Assembly (NCBI GenBank): GCA_022559845.1
Contig: CM040124.1
Span: forward strand, 72,563,491-72,627,490
Length of the DNA stretch: 64,000 nt
Source of the DNA: Amorphophallus konjac
Lineage: Eukaryota; Streptophyta; Magnoliopsida; Alismatales; Araceae
Direction of reading: 5' to 3'
Below are positions 19,655-30,349 of the stretch, piece by piece. Within the stretch, counting starts at the first letter, position 1, and every line of letters starts with the position of its first letter. Position numbers and translations under genes: made by a program. Under the pieces are notes generated by a model, which saw nothing but the letters and a program-made list of their open reading frames with translations, had not been told where the DNA came from and made no database searches.

Positions 19655-22032
19655 CCCACGGACCTCCAGTTAGACTGTCATATAAGTGATGCTATTATTT
19701 CCCCGGATTGATTACTTTTTTATGCTTAAAGTCCAACCCACTTGACTTATTGGGCCTCAAATAGAGATGAACAAGGGTTGAAGGGCCATGTGCTGGGCAG
19801 CCAGGTCGATGGCCGCCCAGGTTTGGCAGACGGCCAGACCTCTGGCCGCCTCCTTTTTGAGAATGGCCAGTTCCCTGGCCGCCTCCCGGCAACCGTTAAT
19901 CAACACCCCACGTCCCACATTCTCTCGCCCACTTCGAAAGTTCCCCCATTCGAGCCCAACTTCCCACCTCGTCGCCCACGTCCTGGGGACACATAGCCAA
20001 AAGTAACTGGAAGCTCGAACTAGGAACAAAACACTCGGAAGTGGGGGCATTCAGAAGAGGTTTAGGGTTGGTTTTTGAGAGATTCAAAATGGAGGAGTTC
20101 GAACGGAGGGACATTCAGAGCAATTGTAGGAGTACAGAAAACTCCTAGGGTGAAGGAGAGTTCCCCAGTGTGAGAGACGATCGCCCCTGTCACTCAGGAG
20201 AGAGTTTCAAATTTTTGACTACGTTTCGTGCTCCTGAAGGACGGACGACCATTGACTTGGCCATCTACGTCGCTGGGCAGCCAACCTCTTGGCCACCTCC
20301 TGGTTTGACTTCCCTACTCTCACCTCTTGTTTTCGCTGTGTATATCTATATTGCATTTATCATATTACTACATACTAGAAACTCACGTAGAACCCTTCCT
20401 GTAGAGGTTTTCCAACTAAACAAAAGAGAAGGTGGGTGGTCGAAAGTCTCGGCCATCCCCCCTTCCCAACACCACTCTAGGTAAAAGCCACCACCACATT
20501 CTCCCATTTGGTAGTTCATTTCAAGCACTTACTACACTACTCAGTTCTAATCGGTGTCTTTTTGGTGTTTTCTAGAGTTTGCTTCTATTTTTCAGGACTT
20601 TTGGTATAACAAACTACATAGAGCTCTCCGTCCTTGGCAGGCCAAGAATGGAGAAGATGGGTCCCCATAAGGTCCCCCTTGAGGCACCCTCGTGCGATCA
20701 TCCTTCCTGCAAGAATCAGGTAAACTTCCCTGGCAATCACCCTATTCCATTTCATTCTGAATACGCACACACTCCATAAAGCATAGCGTTGTCAAAGTTA
20801 TAGGCGTCGGGAAAGTGGCGGACAGGGCTTGGTTCGCATGCTCGGCTCCCCTCCGAGACGTTATCTCCCCGTGGCTGCTACTAGTACTCCATAGTGTGCA
20901 TCGTATGGGGTCAAAACATGATAGAGTGGTCTCCAGGGAATTGTACCTGATTCTCACAGGGTGGATGATCACGCGAAGGTGCCACAGGGAGGGAGTTTGC
21001 GGGGTCCTGACTTTTCCATTCTCGGCCAGCCAAGGACGGAGAGCCTTGCATAGTCCAAAGTGCTGAAAGTCCTGCAAACAGTAGCAAACTCAAGAAAATG
21101 AAAGAATACACCGGTTAGGACTGCGAAGAGTAGTAAATGTTCTGAATAATCTGAAAAAAAGGATTATGGTGGCGATGTTACCTAGAGGGGTGCTTGGGAA
21201 GGTGGGTGACCAAGGCTTTTGACCACCTACCTTCAATTTTGTTTAATTTTAAAACCTCTGTAGTAGGGATTCTAAGGAAATTTCCTAATATGCAATCATT
21301 GAGATAGATGCAACACGGTTATACCGAAGCGAAAATCAAAAGGCAGTGAGGAGATCAAAGCAGGAGGCAGCCAAGAAGTTGGCCGCCCAGTAGCATGGAT
21401 GGCCTAGTCAATGGCCATTCGTTCTTCAGGGGAACACGAACTTAGGAAACGCGAGCGCACGGAAAGCAGCACAAAGCCACAAGCACAAAGCAACTGAGCA
21501 GTCCCTCTCTCACATCGGGGGAACTCTCCTTAGCTCCGGGCCCTCACGAAACTCCCATCCTCGATCCCTCTCTAAACACCACTCTCCGATCTCCCTCTCC
21601 TTTCGTTCCTCTCTGTGTGCGTCCCCCCCTCTCCCGTTGGCCACCTTCGAGAGTTTTGTCTTCCATTCCAGCTTCTAGGAGCTTCCAGCTACGTGCCCAA
21701 AACATGGGAAACGAGGCCAAAAGTAGGGGTCGAACAGAGGGAGTGTTTGAAGTGCGAGGCGTGAGCGCGGAATGTGGGTGTTGACCAGTGGTTGCGTTCT
21801 CAAGGAGATGGTGGCCAAGATACTGGCCACCCTACCAAACCTGGGTGGCCATCGACCTGGTCGTCTAGCCCATGGGCCTTCAAACCCTACCTACTTCGAT
21901 TAAGGCCCAGTATGGTGAGGTGGGGTAAACTTTAAACATGGACATCAATCAATCCGGGAAAAACGATAGCATCACTTATATGATGGTCTAACTGGAGGTC
22001 CATGGGATGTCCAAAATTAGGCATCTACAGGA
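19632..22032. repeat. 2.4-kb imperfect palindrome with LTR-like ends
   Basis: The left end reads TGCAGACGCCTATTTTGG. The right end reads CCAAAATTAGGCATCTACA, its inverse. Similarity continues inward through both arms: CCGGATTGATT, GGTCGATGGCC, and CTCCGTCCTTGGC near 20625 against its inverse near 21040. The arms reach to about 20750 and 20935 and are clearly diverged. The right end is followed by a leader and a gypsy gag (23206), so this may be the 5' LTR of element H, or two related LTRs joined tail to tail, or a foldback element. I see no target duplication around it. Confidence 0.65.
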
Positions 22033-23205
22033 ATGGTGAGCACATTTTTGGCTCCTATAGCCCTCTGGCAATCATGGTGGGACCCGCTACTGCTCAATGT
22101 GAGTCCGTCGTACTGAAAGTCTAAGGCTGCAGAAGCTTTGTTTAGTTTAATTCATCATTTCTATTCGTGTTCTATTTTTAGTGTAGCTCCGTTTGTAGGT
22201 AGGAGACGGCTATACTTCTGGCCGCTTAGACTTGTAGGCGGCCCAACCAGTGGCTGCCTTCTTCCTCTATGAGCAGCCAAGACCCTGGCTACCTAAGCTT
22301 CTGGATGGCCTAGTTAGTGGCCGCCATGTTCATTGTAAATGTCCCATATAGTGGCTGCCTAGCCACTGAGGATGGCCATTGCCCTGGCCGCCTAGGCCCT
22401 AGACGGCCAGCCTTCTGGCCTCCTTCTGCCCAATTTTTCCATTCCATTATGCTTTTGTTTTGTTCTATCTATTTTGTTACTTGCTTGCTGTTTGAGCTAC
22501 TGTTACAGGTTCAAATACGGGGTTGGGCTTAGGAAGAGCTGGCATCACACTGTTAGGAACACCCTCTCATTAGAGATAGACCCTTCACTTGGGGATTCCC
22601 ACTCGGGTATAACTAGTCCTTTCCATTCGAGAACCTCCATAAGTCCTCGTGAACTATGGGTTCCCACACGGTCGCCAAGCAGGTTGTACCAACGGAGTCC
22701 TGATAGAATCTCTATAAGTTGAGTGAGAATTTTGCTTAGGTTCCCCAAAGCAAGCCTTCACCTTAGAACTCTATGTCCTTCTCCCAAGAGAACATTCAAA
22801 AAAAAACAAAACAAAAAGAAAAAAAGAGAAGAAAAATCAAATCAAGGCCGAACGATGTTAAAACTTTGGGACATTGCTGTGAAAACTGTGGTTGTTCTTA
22901 GAGATCATAATCCTCTCAATGATTGGCTTAATTCCAAAGTTGAACCTTAAAATTGGGTAGGATTGTTTGATTAATGGAACACGTGTTTTCAAACCCCTGC
23001 TATGAGGAAGAATTTCTTCCCCAAAGTGATTCCGAACTTCAAACAAACCCTCCATTTGAGATAGAGGATGATCACCCAAGTGCCTTCATAGGCATGTTCT
23101 CGGCTTCCCCTAATGAGGCTGCCCATGTGGACTCGACCCCATCTCATAGAGGACTAAGAACTAATCAATGTTTAGTCCTGCTACGCTCTCGAAGATCTGG
23201 TCACC
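22033..23205 (+). other. Leader of element H between palindrome and gag, with a GGCCGCC-rich array
   Basis: It begins GGAATGGTGAGCAC, which could be a decayed gypsy primer region. From 22205 to 22435 about ten short segments centred on TGGCCGCCT or its inverse alternate. From 22555 to 22740 comes a leader passage shared in style with E and G (CTCATTAGAGA, AGCAGGTTGTACC). A small frame at 22974-23273 (MEHVFSNPCYEEEF) overlaps gag in another frame and may be part of its N-terminus after a frameshift. Confidence 0.45.
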
Positions 23206-23827
23206 ATGGTTTCCCGAGAGAAAGTTCCGGCTACCCCTCAATTTGCCCCTCATTTCACACCACAAAGAGCTAAAACCCCGTTTCAGGAGTCCTCTAGTCT
23301 GCCCATTCATGATGTGCCACCTCAATTTAGCTACCATGTTACTCCCCAAGGGGTTGTTCAACCCCTAATCCTGCCAGTCGCAACCATTCCCCCAAGAGGG
23401 ATTGATTCGATCTCCAAACTGGAGATTCAAAGCTATGTCTGACAAGTGATTACCGAGAGCATGCTACCTTCACGCCCCCACTCATTGGCTCAATATTGCA
23501 AACTCCCCAACGCATACTTTCCTCTCAGATTTAAAGTTCTGAAATACCAAAAGTACAACGACACTTCTGATCCACACCATCATCTCTCAGGTTTCCTTAT
23601 GGATTCCTACCAGTGGTTGTACGACCAGGTTCTGTTGGTCCACTTGTTTCCAAAGTCCCTTGAGGGCAAGGCCTTGCGCTGGTTTTCCTCTCTCCCAACT
23701 GTCGACCTCATCAGCTTTGACATCGTCTCCAAGCGGTTCCTCGCTCACTTTGGACACATGTCTAGCATAGCTCCTACTCTCTTCGATCTGGTCATGGAAA
23801 AGATCAAGCCTGACGAGGACTTCATTC
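23206..23827 (+). pseudogene. gag: gag of element H (Ty3/gypsy, Tat/Athila-like), cut by J
   Basis: ATG 23206 lies in a strong plant start context (CACCATGG). The frame is open to a single TGA at 23440, then continues in the same frame. The core motifs are those of gypsy Gag: RFKVLKYQKYNDTSDPHHHL, LVHLFPKSLEGKALRWFSSL and FDIVSKRFLAHF. The remainder (zinc knuckle, protease, pol) is missing because the LTR of J starts at 23828; the apparent last residues come from that LTR. The rest of H should lie to the right of the nest, outside the window. Confidence 0.8.
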
Positions 23828-25241
23828 TGTTCAATTACTCTAGTTGATTTTGATGATAACAAAACCCCAAACCTGTTAAATGGTTTCACGCCTCATATAT
23901 GCGCCTAAATGTGAGTACTGGAGGGTGATTTAGTTTAATATGAATCAATCTAAATAGGCTCACATTTTGAGTTTTGAAATGCACCATAGGGGCTAAAATA
24001 AGTTCAAATGCATGTTACGTGAAGCCCTAAGGTAAGGTCGTACATATGGATGTGATTCATGGGCTAATACTGATAATTTCTGCAGGGTCTATAGGGTTCG
24101 ATCGACCTAAGCATATAGGTCGGTCAACCAATTTTCCTAGGAAGTTGAAGACTCAAACCTTACAAGTTTCAATCAATCAAACTGGGTAGTTCGGTCGACC
24201 GAATTTCCCAGAAAGGTTGGCCCTAAAAAGTTACAGGGTTCGGTCGACCAATCACCAAACTTTGGTCGACCAATTGAAGTCTGCCTGCATTTTTTGACTT
24301 TGTTTTCAAGAAGCCTTTGCCCACTACATGACCGTGGAAAGTGAGGGCCAGCCTCAAATTTCTTCCCACCCACATGGGAGAAAGTCTCCAGAAGACTTTG
24401 AATCCTCTTGAAGGATCTACAGTCAAATTTCAACATGGGTTTGTGTTGAAAACTGATCAAGCATCTTTGAACTTTGAAAATTGGAAAACTTGGCTTCAAT
24501 TTTCTTCTCACCCGTGTGAGGAGAATACTCTAGAAGGTCTGAGGGATATGTGGGAGACACAAAAATGAGCTCCCATGGTAAGGAAACAAAGAGAGCTGAT
24601 TTCCATAGAGAGGTTAGAGAGAAAGAGGGAGTTTTTAGCAGAAAAGAAGCAAGCTGCAGGAGCAGTACTTCTTCTTCTAGTTCCACTCAAGAAAGAAGCC
24701 TTCCAAGCTTTGTACCTATAGAAGATTGTATTAGAGTGCTTAAGGATCAACAAGTAGCCAATCTAGATCAAGAAGACCAGGAGATCTCACTCAGGGGGAA
24801 GCTTTCCTTTATTCTCTTAATACATTCACTCTATCTCTCATAAGCTCCTTTTGTGCTTAACTTGTATATGTTTTTGATCTAAGAGTCTTTTGTGTGTGTG
24901 GATCTTGTGAGATCTAGTGCGTGTGTGTTGATGCCTTGCATCGTGCTGTAGTAGGAGACTCTGTGTGTGTGTGAGTGTATGAGTTAGATCTTGTAGTGTT
25001 TACAAGGTTTGTATGTGAAATTCTCACGATTGTGAGGGGTGGACGTAGGTTGCAGCCATTGCATCTGAATCACCTTAAAAATTATTTGTGCATTGTGGTT
25101 TGCGCCCTCTCTTCTACCTCCATTCTTTGTAATCAAACTTCACGATAGTTTTTCTGCACGCGTTACTTTAATTTGTTTAAATCGTGAAAAAGAGGACAAA
25201 CTCAATTCACCCCCCTCTTGGTTTGTCATTGTTCCGCTTCA
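23828..25241 (+). repeat. 5' LTR of J (1414 bp)
   Basis: Starts TGTTCAATT and ends TTCCGCTTCA directly before the primer site. The U3 has several GGTCGACC-type palindromes (24187, 24240, 24263). A GT-rich stretch lies at about 24890-24980. The hairpin module is at 25022-25075 (CTCAC/GTGAG, then GGTG/CACC). The LTR 3' end carries ATTCACCCCCCTCT, shared with A, K and C. Confidence 0.9.
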
Positions 25242-25243
25242 AT

Positions 25244-25255
25244 TGGTATCAGAGC
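25244..25255 (+). promoter_or_regulatory. Primer-binding site of J (initiator Met tRNA)
   Basis: TGGTATCAGAGC begins two bases after the LTR CA end. This is the same spacing as in A and K. Confidence 0.93.
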
Positions 25256-25307
25256 TAAGGCTCTTTATTTTTCTTAAGGATCTAACGATCTAGAGAGATC
25301 CTAATCA

Positions 25308-27187
25308 ATGGCAAATAAAGGGATGATACTTGAGGGACATTCCATTCATCGTCCTCCTTTCTTTGATGGCTCTAACTATCCATACTGAAAAAATCGAATG
25401 CATGTTGTTCTTAGGGCTCAAGAGTATGAGGTTTGGAAAGTTGTAAGTAAGGGTCCATATGTTTTGTCTGAAAATGAAGATGAATGGAATGACAATGGCA
25501 TTAAGAAGAGTAGTGCAAATTTTAAGGCAATGAATATTATTTAGTGTGCTATTCATCCAAATGAGTTCTTACGAATTTCTGTGTTCTTTAGCTAAGGAGA
25601 TGTGAGACAAATTGAAGCTTATCTATGAAGTAACATCTGAAGTAAAAGAAACCATGTCGAATTTATTGGTGAGGGACTATGAACTTTTCAAGATGAAGCT
25701 AGAAGAATCCATCTCCAAAATGTTTGCAAGATTGATGGAGATAACAAATGAACTTAAAGGCCTTGGGAAGGATTATACCAACTTTGAACTTGTCAGGAAG
25801 GTGCTCAGATCACTCACTCCGGCATGGCACACAAAAGCTACTGTCATTGAAGATTCAAAAGATTTAACCACCTTATCCTTGGATGAATTGATTGGGTCAC
25901 TGATGACTTATGAGATAAATATCAAAAGAAGTGAGGAAGAATCTAAGAAAAAGAAGTCAATGGCTCTTAAGGCAAATCAACTAGTTTCGAACTCAAGTAA
26001 AGAAGGCACGGCAGCTGAAAGTGATGAAGAAGGAGATTTGGCCATGCTAACTCGCCAAGTGAGGAAGTTCATGAGAAGGAAGAAGAAATTTTAGAAAATT
26101 TTAGGAAGGGACAAAAGAAACCATTTTCGAAGAAGGGCGATCCAAGTTAATTAAATGAGATCATTTTCTTTGAGTGCAAGAAGCTGGGGCATATGAGAGG
26201 AGAATGCCCGAAAGTGAAAAAGAAGTTAAAAAAGACAAATTCAAAAAGCCCAAGGCTATGTTGGCCACATGGAGCGATGAAGATGAAGATCAGTCCGGTG
26301 AAGAGCTAGAAGATCTTATGGAAAGCATGTATCTGATGGCACAAAAAGAAGAATCCAACGAGGTAATTTCTGATCCATATTTTATTCCCAACGAGCAATG
26401 GGAAAGTGAGTTTGTTAAATTATATGAAAAATACAAAAAGATCAGAGTAGAAAAAAAATATCTCAAGAAAAAAATTAAAAACTTATTACATAGCCATGAT
26501 CAATGTGATAAATGCCCAACATGGGAAAATCAATGCAAAAATCTAAAAAATGAAAATTAAACGTTGCTTGCCAAAATAAATCTGTATGAAGATGAAATGC
26601 ATACTTGGAGATAGTGCTACAATTGAAAAGTCTAATAAATGGGAAATTGGGATGCATGAGTTGAAAGAAGAGAACAATGTCCTGTTGTCTAAAGTCTCCA
26701 TGCTAAAAAAAGAGGTTGAGAAATCCGAAAATAAAATTGGGAGTCTGCATACTGAGATAAACAACTTGAATGAAACTTTAGCAAGATTTGTAAAAGAAAA
26801 ATAGAACTTGGAAAATGTACTTGGCATGAAAGTAAATTTCAAGAGAGAAGGATTAGGGTATATTCCTATTAATAAAAAGTCATTTGAACATAAAATGATC
26901 ACTTCCCTCATTCATGAGAAGAATATCAAACTTGTTGTACCAAAGAAGGTGAATGCTAAGTATGCGAAGCATGATCACAAATTATTTGTTTATAAAAAAA
27001 AACATTTGAACGGGCGTGTAGGGCTACATGTTTTTATTGTGCTAAACCTAGCCATGTGATTTCAAACTGCTGGTTTAAAAGATATGCGTATCAAATAAAT
27101 GCAGTTTGGATTAAAAAGGATTATTTGAAAAGTTGGACTAACGTTCAAGGACCCAAACAAATTTGGGTACCAAAAGACACTGCATGA
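25308..27187 (+). pseudogene. gag: gag of J (Sirevirus Gag: UBN2 capsid domain, zinc knuckle, coiled coil)
   Basis: ATG 25308 (MANKGMILEGHSIHRPPFFDG) matches the start of C gag. The capsid-type UBN2 region (KLIYEVTSEVKETMSNLL ... LRSLTPAWHTKATVIEDS) lies at 25612-25960. A degraded knuckle is near 26165 (FECKKLGHMRGEC; first Cys lost). A coiled coil covers 26390-26800, then VNFKREGLGYIPINKK. Breaks include a Trp-to-stop TGA at about 25386, a TAG near 25543, a frameshift near 25590, a TAG at 26091 and a TAG at 26802. The frame ends at TGA 27185 in the conserved WVPKDTA context before protease. Confidence 0.88.
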
Positions 27188-27205
27188 GAATATTATTTCT
27201 TGTAG

Positions 27206-27445
27206 GTATGTCTTGGAGCAAAAGGAACCAAGTGGTACATGGACAGTGGGTGTTCAAGGCACATGACTAGGGACAAGACATTGTTCTCATACTTACAAGA
27301 AAAAGATAGAGGTATGATGGCATTTGGTGGCAAGGAAAAATGTAAGATAATTGGAGTTGACAAGATAGGTAAGGATCTTTCAAACTCTATTGAACATGCG
27401 TTGCATGTTAAGGGATTGAATCATAATCTGTTAAGTAGTAGTTAA
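27206..27445 (+). pseudogene. pol: Protease region of J pol
   Basis: It encodes VCLGAKGTKWYMDSGCSRHM. The aspartic protease triplet D-S-G is intact, followed by LSNSIEHALHVKGLNHNLLS. A TAA at 27443 replaces the expected ISQ and separates it from the next domain. The start is set after TTTCTTGTAG, a pyrimidine-rich tract ending in AG that recurs in A, K and C. Confidence 0.85.
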
Positions 27446-28411
27446 TTGTGTGATAAAGGTTATAAAGTTATTTTTGAATCATCTCACTATTTTGTATCTA
27501 ATAAAAACTTGGATGAAATAAAGTTTGTAAGTCATAGAAATAACAATGTATATACCATAGATTTAAATGAAGTTTCTAGCAAGAACTTGTGTCTAGTTGC
27601 TAATAGTGTTGAGCATGCATGGTTGTGGCATCATCGTCTTGGCCATGCTAGTTTCAGTGTCATTTTAAAATTATCCAGAAATAATCTTGTCATTGGTTGG
27701 CCAAAAATAAAATTTGAAGGTGATAAAATTTGTGAAGCATGTGCTCAAAGTAAACAAACAAGAATTTCTTTCAAAACCAAAAATATTGTTACATCCTCTA
27801 GGCTCTTAGAGTTGCTACATTTAGATTTGTTTGGTCTAATTACGATGCAAAGTCTTGAAGGGAAGTCTTATGGCTTTGTCATAGTTGATTATTTCTCAAG
27901 GTTCACTTGGGTGTTATTTTTAGTTCACAAAAATGAAGCTCTGCAAGAATTTCAGTCCTTTTACAGGAAAATTCAAAATGATAAGGGCTACCTTATCACT
28001 AGAATTAAGAGTGTTCATGGAGGTGAGTTTGAGAATAATAAGTTTAGCAATTTCTACAGAGAACAAGGATACACACATAACTTCTCATCACCAAGGACGC
28101 CCGAGCAAAATGGGGTAGTGAAAAGGAAGAATAGGACTCTAATGGATATGGTATGAACCATGTTGAGTGAAAACTCATTACCAAGATACGTTTAGGCTAA
28201 GGCTGTGAGCACAACATGCTACATCATAAACAGGACAATGGTAAGAAAAATCCTTAAGAAAACCCCTTATGAGCTAATCAAAGGTAAAAGACTAAACATC
28301 TCTTATTTTAAACCTTTTGGATGCTCATGTTTTATTTCAGACAATGGTAAGTCACATGTAGGTAAGTTTGATGCAAGAAGTGACAAAGGCATCTTTCTAG
28401 GCTATTCTTAA
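27446..28411 (+). pseudogene. pol: GAG-pre-integrase and integrase region of J pol
   Basis: LWHHRLGHASF and CEACAQSKQTRISF form the HHCC zinc site. The integrase core starts LLHLDLFG, the first catalytic Asp. The second is lost: the family motif SDHGGEFEN reads SVHGGEFEN here, so Asp became Val. The Glu of the PEQNGV motif remains. A TGA at about 28154 and a TAG near 28194 interrupt the frame before ATTCYIINRTMVR. Strand transfer would be impossible with this copy. Confidence 0.88.
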
Positions 28412-28522
28412 AATTCAAGAGCATTTCGTGTTTTCAATAAAAGGACTCTTGTTGTTGAAGAAAGTCCTCATGTAGTCTTTGATGAATCCGATCTGAAATT
28501 AACTAAGGGAAATGATACCTTC

Positions 28523-29388
28523 TTGGATGCAGGACAAAGTCCAGAAAAGCAAGAAAAAGCTCAACCATCCAAGGAGAAAGAGGAAAAACAAGCCAGCTCG
28601 TCTCACAAAGAAGAATTGAGTGAAAATCTAAATGATGAAACACTTCAACAACAGCAAGTGCATCATCCAAAATTGCCGAAAGATTGGATATTCATGAAGG
28701 ACCACCCGACACACAATATACTTGGAAATCCTAAATATGGTATGAGGACTAGATCCTCATTCAAGCAAGTATTAGAAGAAGACTACCTTGCCTTAATCTC
28801 TCAAATTGAGCCCAAAAATATTGATGATGCTCTCAAAGATGATTCTTGGATCTTGGCTATGCATGAAGAACTACACCAATTCGAAAGAAGTAAAGTGTGG
28901 CCTCTTGTGCTGCGTCCTAAAGGCCATTCCGTAATTGGAACCAAGTGGGTGTTCAGAAATAAACTAGAAGAAATATGATTGGTAGTTAGGAACAAAGCTT
29001 GACTTGTGGCAAAGGGTTATAGCCAAGAAATGGGAATTAATTTTTATGAGTCTTTTGCTCCTGTTGCTACGCTAGAAGCAGTTCAGATCTTATTATCATA
29101 TGCTTGCTCTTTAAATTTCATGCTTTATCAGATGGATGTTAAAAGTGATTTTCTAAATGGGTCTATCAAAGAAGATGTGTTTGTAGAACAACCCCCAGGA
29201 TTTTAAGATCCGAAGCATCCACGACATGTGTACAACCAACAAAAAGCCTTGTATGGGCTGAAGGAAGCACAATGAGCCTGATATGAGAGGTTGAGTACCT
29301 TTTTCATTTAAAAAAACTTCAAAAGAGGTAAGGTGGATCAAACTCTGTTTACCAAATCTTCAAGTAAGGACATACTAGTAGTTCAAGT
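28523..29388 (+). pseudogene. pol: Linker and N-terminal RT region of J pol, cut by K
   Basis: An acidic linker (KEKEEKQASSSHKEELSENL) is followed by the RT start: LKDDSWILAMHEELHQFERS, then [41 protein letters not shown] and KDILVVQV. At least five stops lie in it (for example near 28977, 29000 and 29204). K begins right after the codons for VVQV, where YVDD, the polymerase active site, should follow. The palm catalytic pair is therefore absent from this window. Confidence 0.88.
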
Positions 29389-29857
29389 TGTTGTGTCCTT
29401 GGTGGTTTTGATGATGTCAGACTATGACTCATTTATGAGTCCTTTATGCTCCTTGATAATGTCAAATATTCTTGAGTTCTACTTAAAGTTTAGAACAGTT
29501 CAGTTTAGTGAAATTCAGATGGAGCAAGTCGACTTGGATTCACTCAAGTCGACTTGGACTTGGTCATTTGACCGGAATTCAACCTTTTCAGAAAGAAGAA
29601 GACAAGTTCAGAATTTCAGTAGACCACAGTGTCAGTTCAGAAGGTAGGTTGCATAAATTATCTGAAAACCTTCAAGAAACAAGCTCAAGATGTTATATGT
29701 ACCAAATCATGTCTAAATGAAGTCAGCCAAAGTCATTCAAGGTGTTTTGGATATGCTGGAATCAAGTGCGCAAAGATTGCTTGACAGGTCTGCAGACATA
29801 TTACAAATTCAACAGACCTTGCAGCATCTGCCAAGGAAGCTAGCAGCAACTTCAGTA
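29389..29857 (+). repeat. LTR start fragment of K (469 bp)
   Basis: Starts TGTTGTGTCC and is co-linear with 35835-36304 and, in inverse orientation, with 32085-31617. It stops at TTCAGTA and is joined to spacer DNA of opposite orientation. It carries CAAGTCGACTTGG palindromes. Confidence 0.85.
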
Positions 29858-30349
29858 AATTTATTGCAGTTTTGAAACATCACATATGCATTCTAAAGAC
29901 ATAATGCATAAATTTAAACATACTTCCCCTACATGTATGCATGAAGTTCAAATGAATGGCATGCATTGAATTCAGACATGACACATGCATGTAAACAGAT
30001 CAATCTGTATTGACTCCCCCTATCTAAAGCAAGTTATGCATGCGGGGAAAGCAAATTATTACTAGAGGCATTTACTCCCCCTGATTAAATGTAATGAGAG
30101 ACTAATCTAAATATGAAGATTTGCAAGGGAGTATACAAACATGTTCTCATGAAAGCCTGCCAAATTAAAATTGCAAGATAGACTCATGGTACCGGATGTT
30201 GTTAGAAAAACACACGCATGGTGATAGCTTCCAGACAGGCCTAACCTGTCCTTCTTCATACCACCATTTTATATACCATAAGGTCAAGACATGAGAGTGC
30301 ATAATAAATGCAATGCAGTTCTATGTGAAAAACAAATTCATCAAGTTAA
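29858..30349 (-). repeat. K spacer piece in inverse orientation
   Basis: Reads as the inverse of 40842-40346 (for example the CATACATGTAGGGGAAG segment). It holds inverted GGGGGAG tracts but no gene. Both ends are rearrangement joints, at about 29858 and 30350. Confidence 0.8.

Larger units (their letters stand above)
23828..29388 (+). mobile_element. Element J: left part of an autonomous-type Sirevirus copia element, cut by K
   Basis: 5' LTR (23828-25241), iMet primer site, gag, protease, integrase and the first half of RT are present in the copia order. The LTR start (TGTTCA ... TTTTGATGATAACAAAACC) matches that of C. Stops and frameshifts occur in every domain, so J is a dead copy, older than K, which sits inside its RT gene. 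The five bases before J, CATTC, are the predicted target duplication. Confidence 0.9.
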
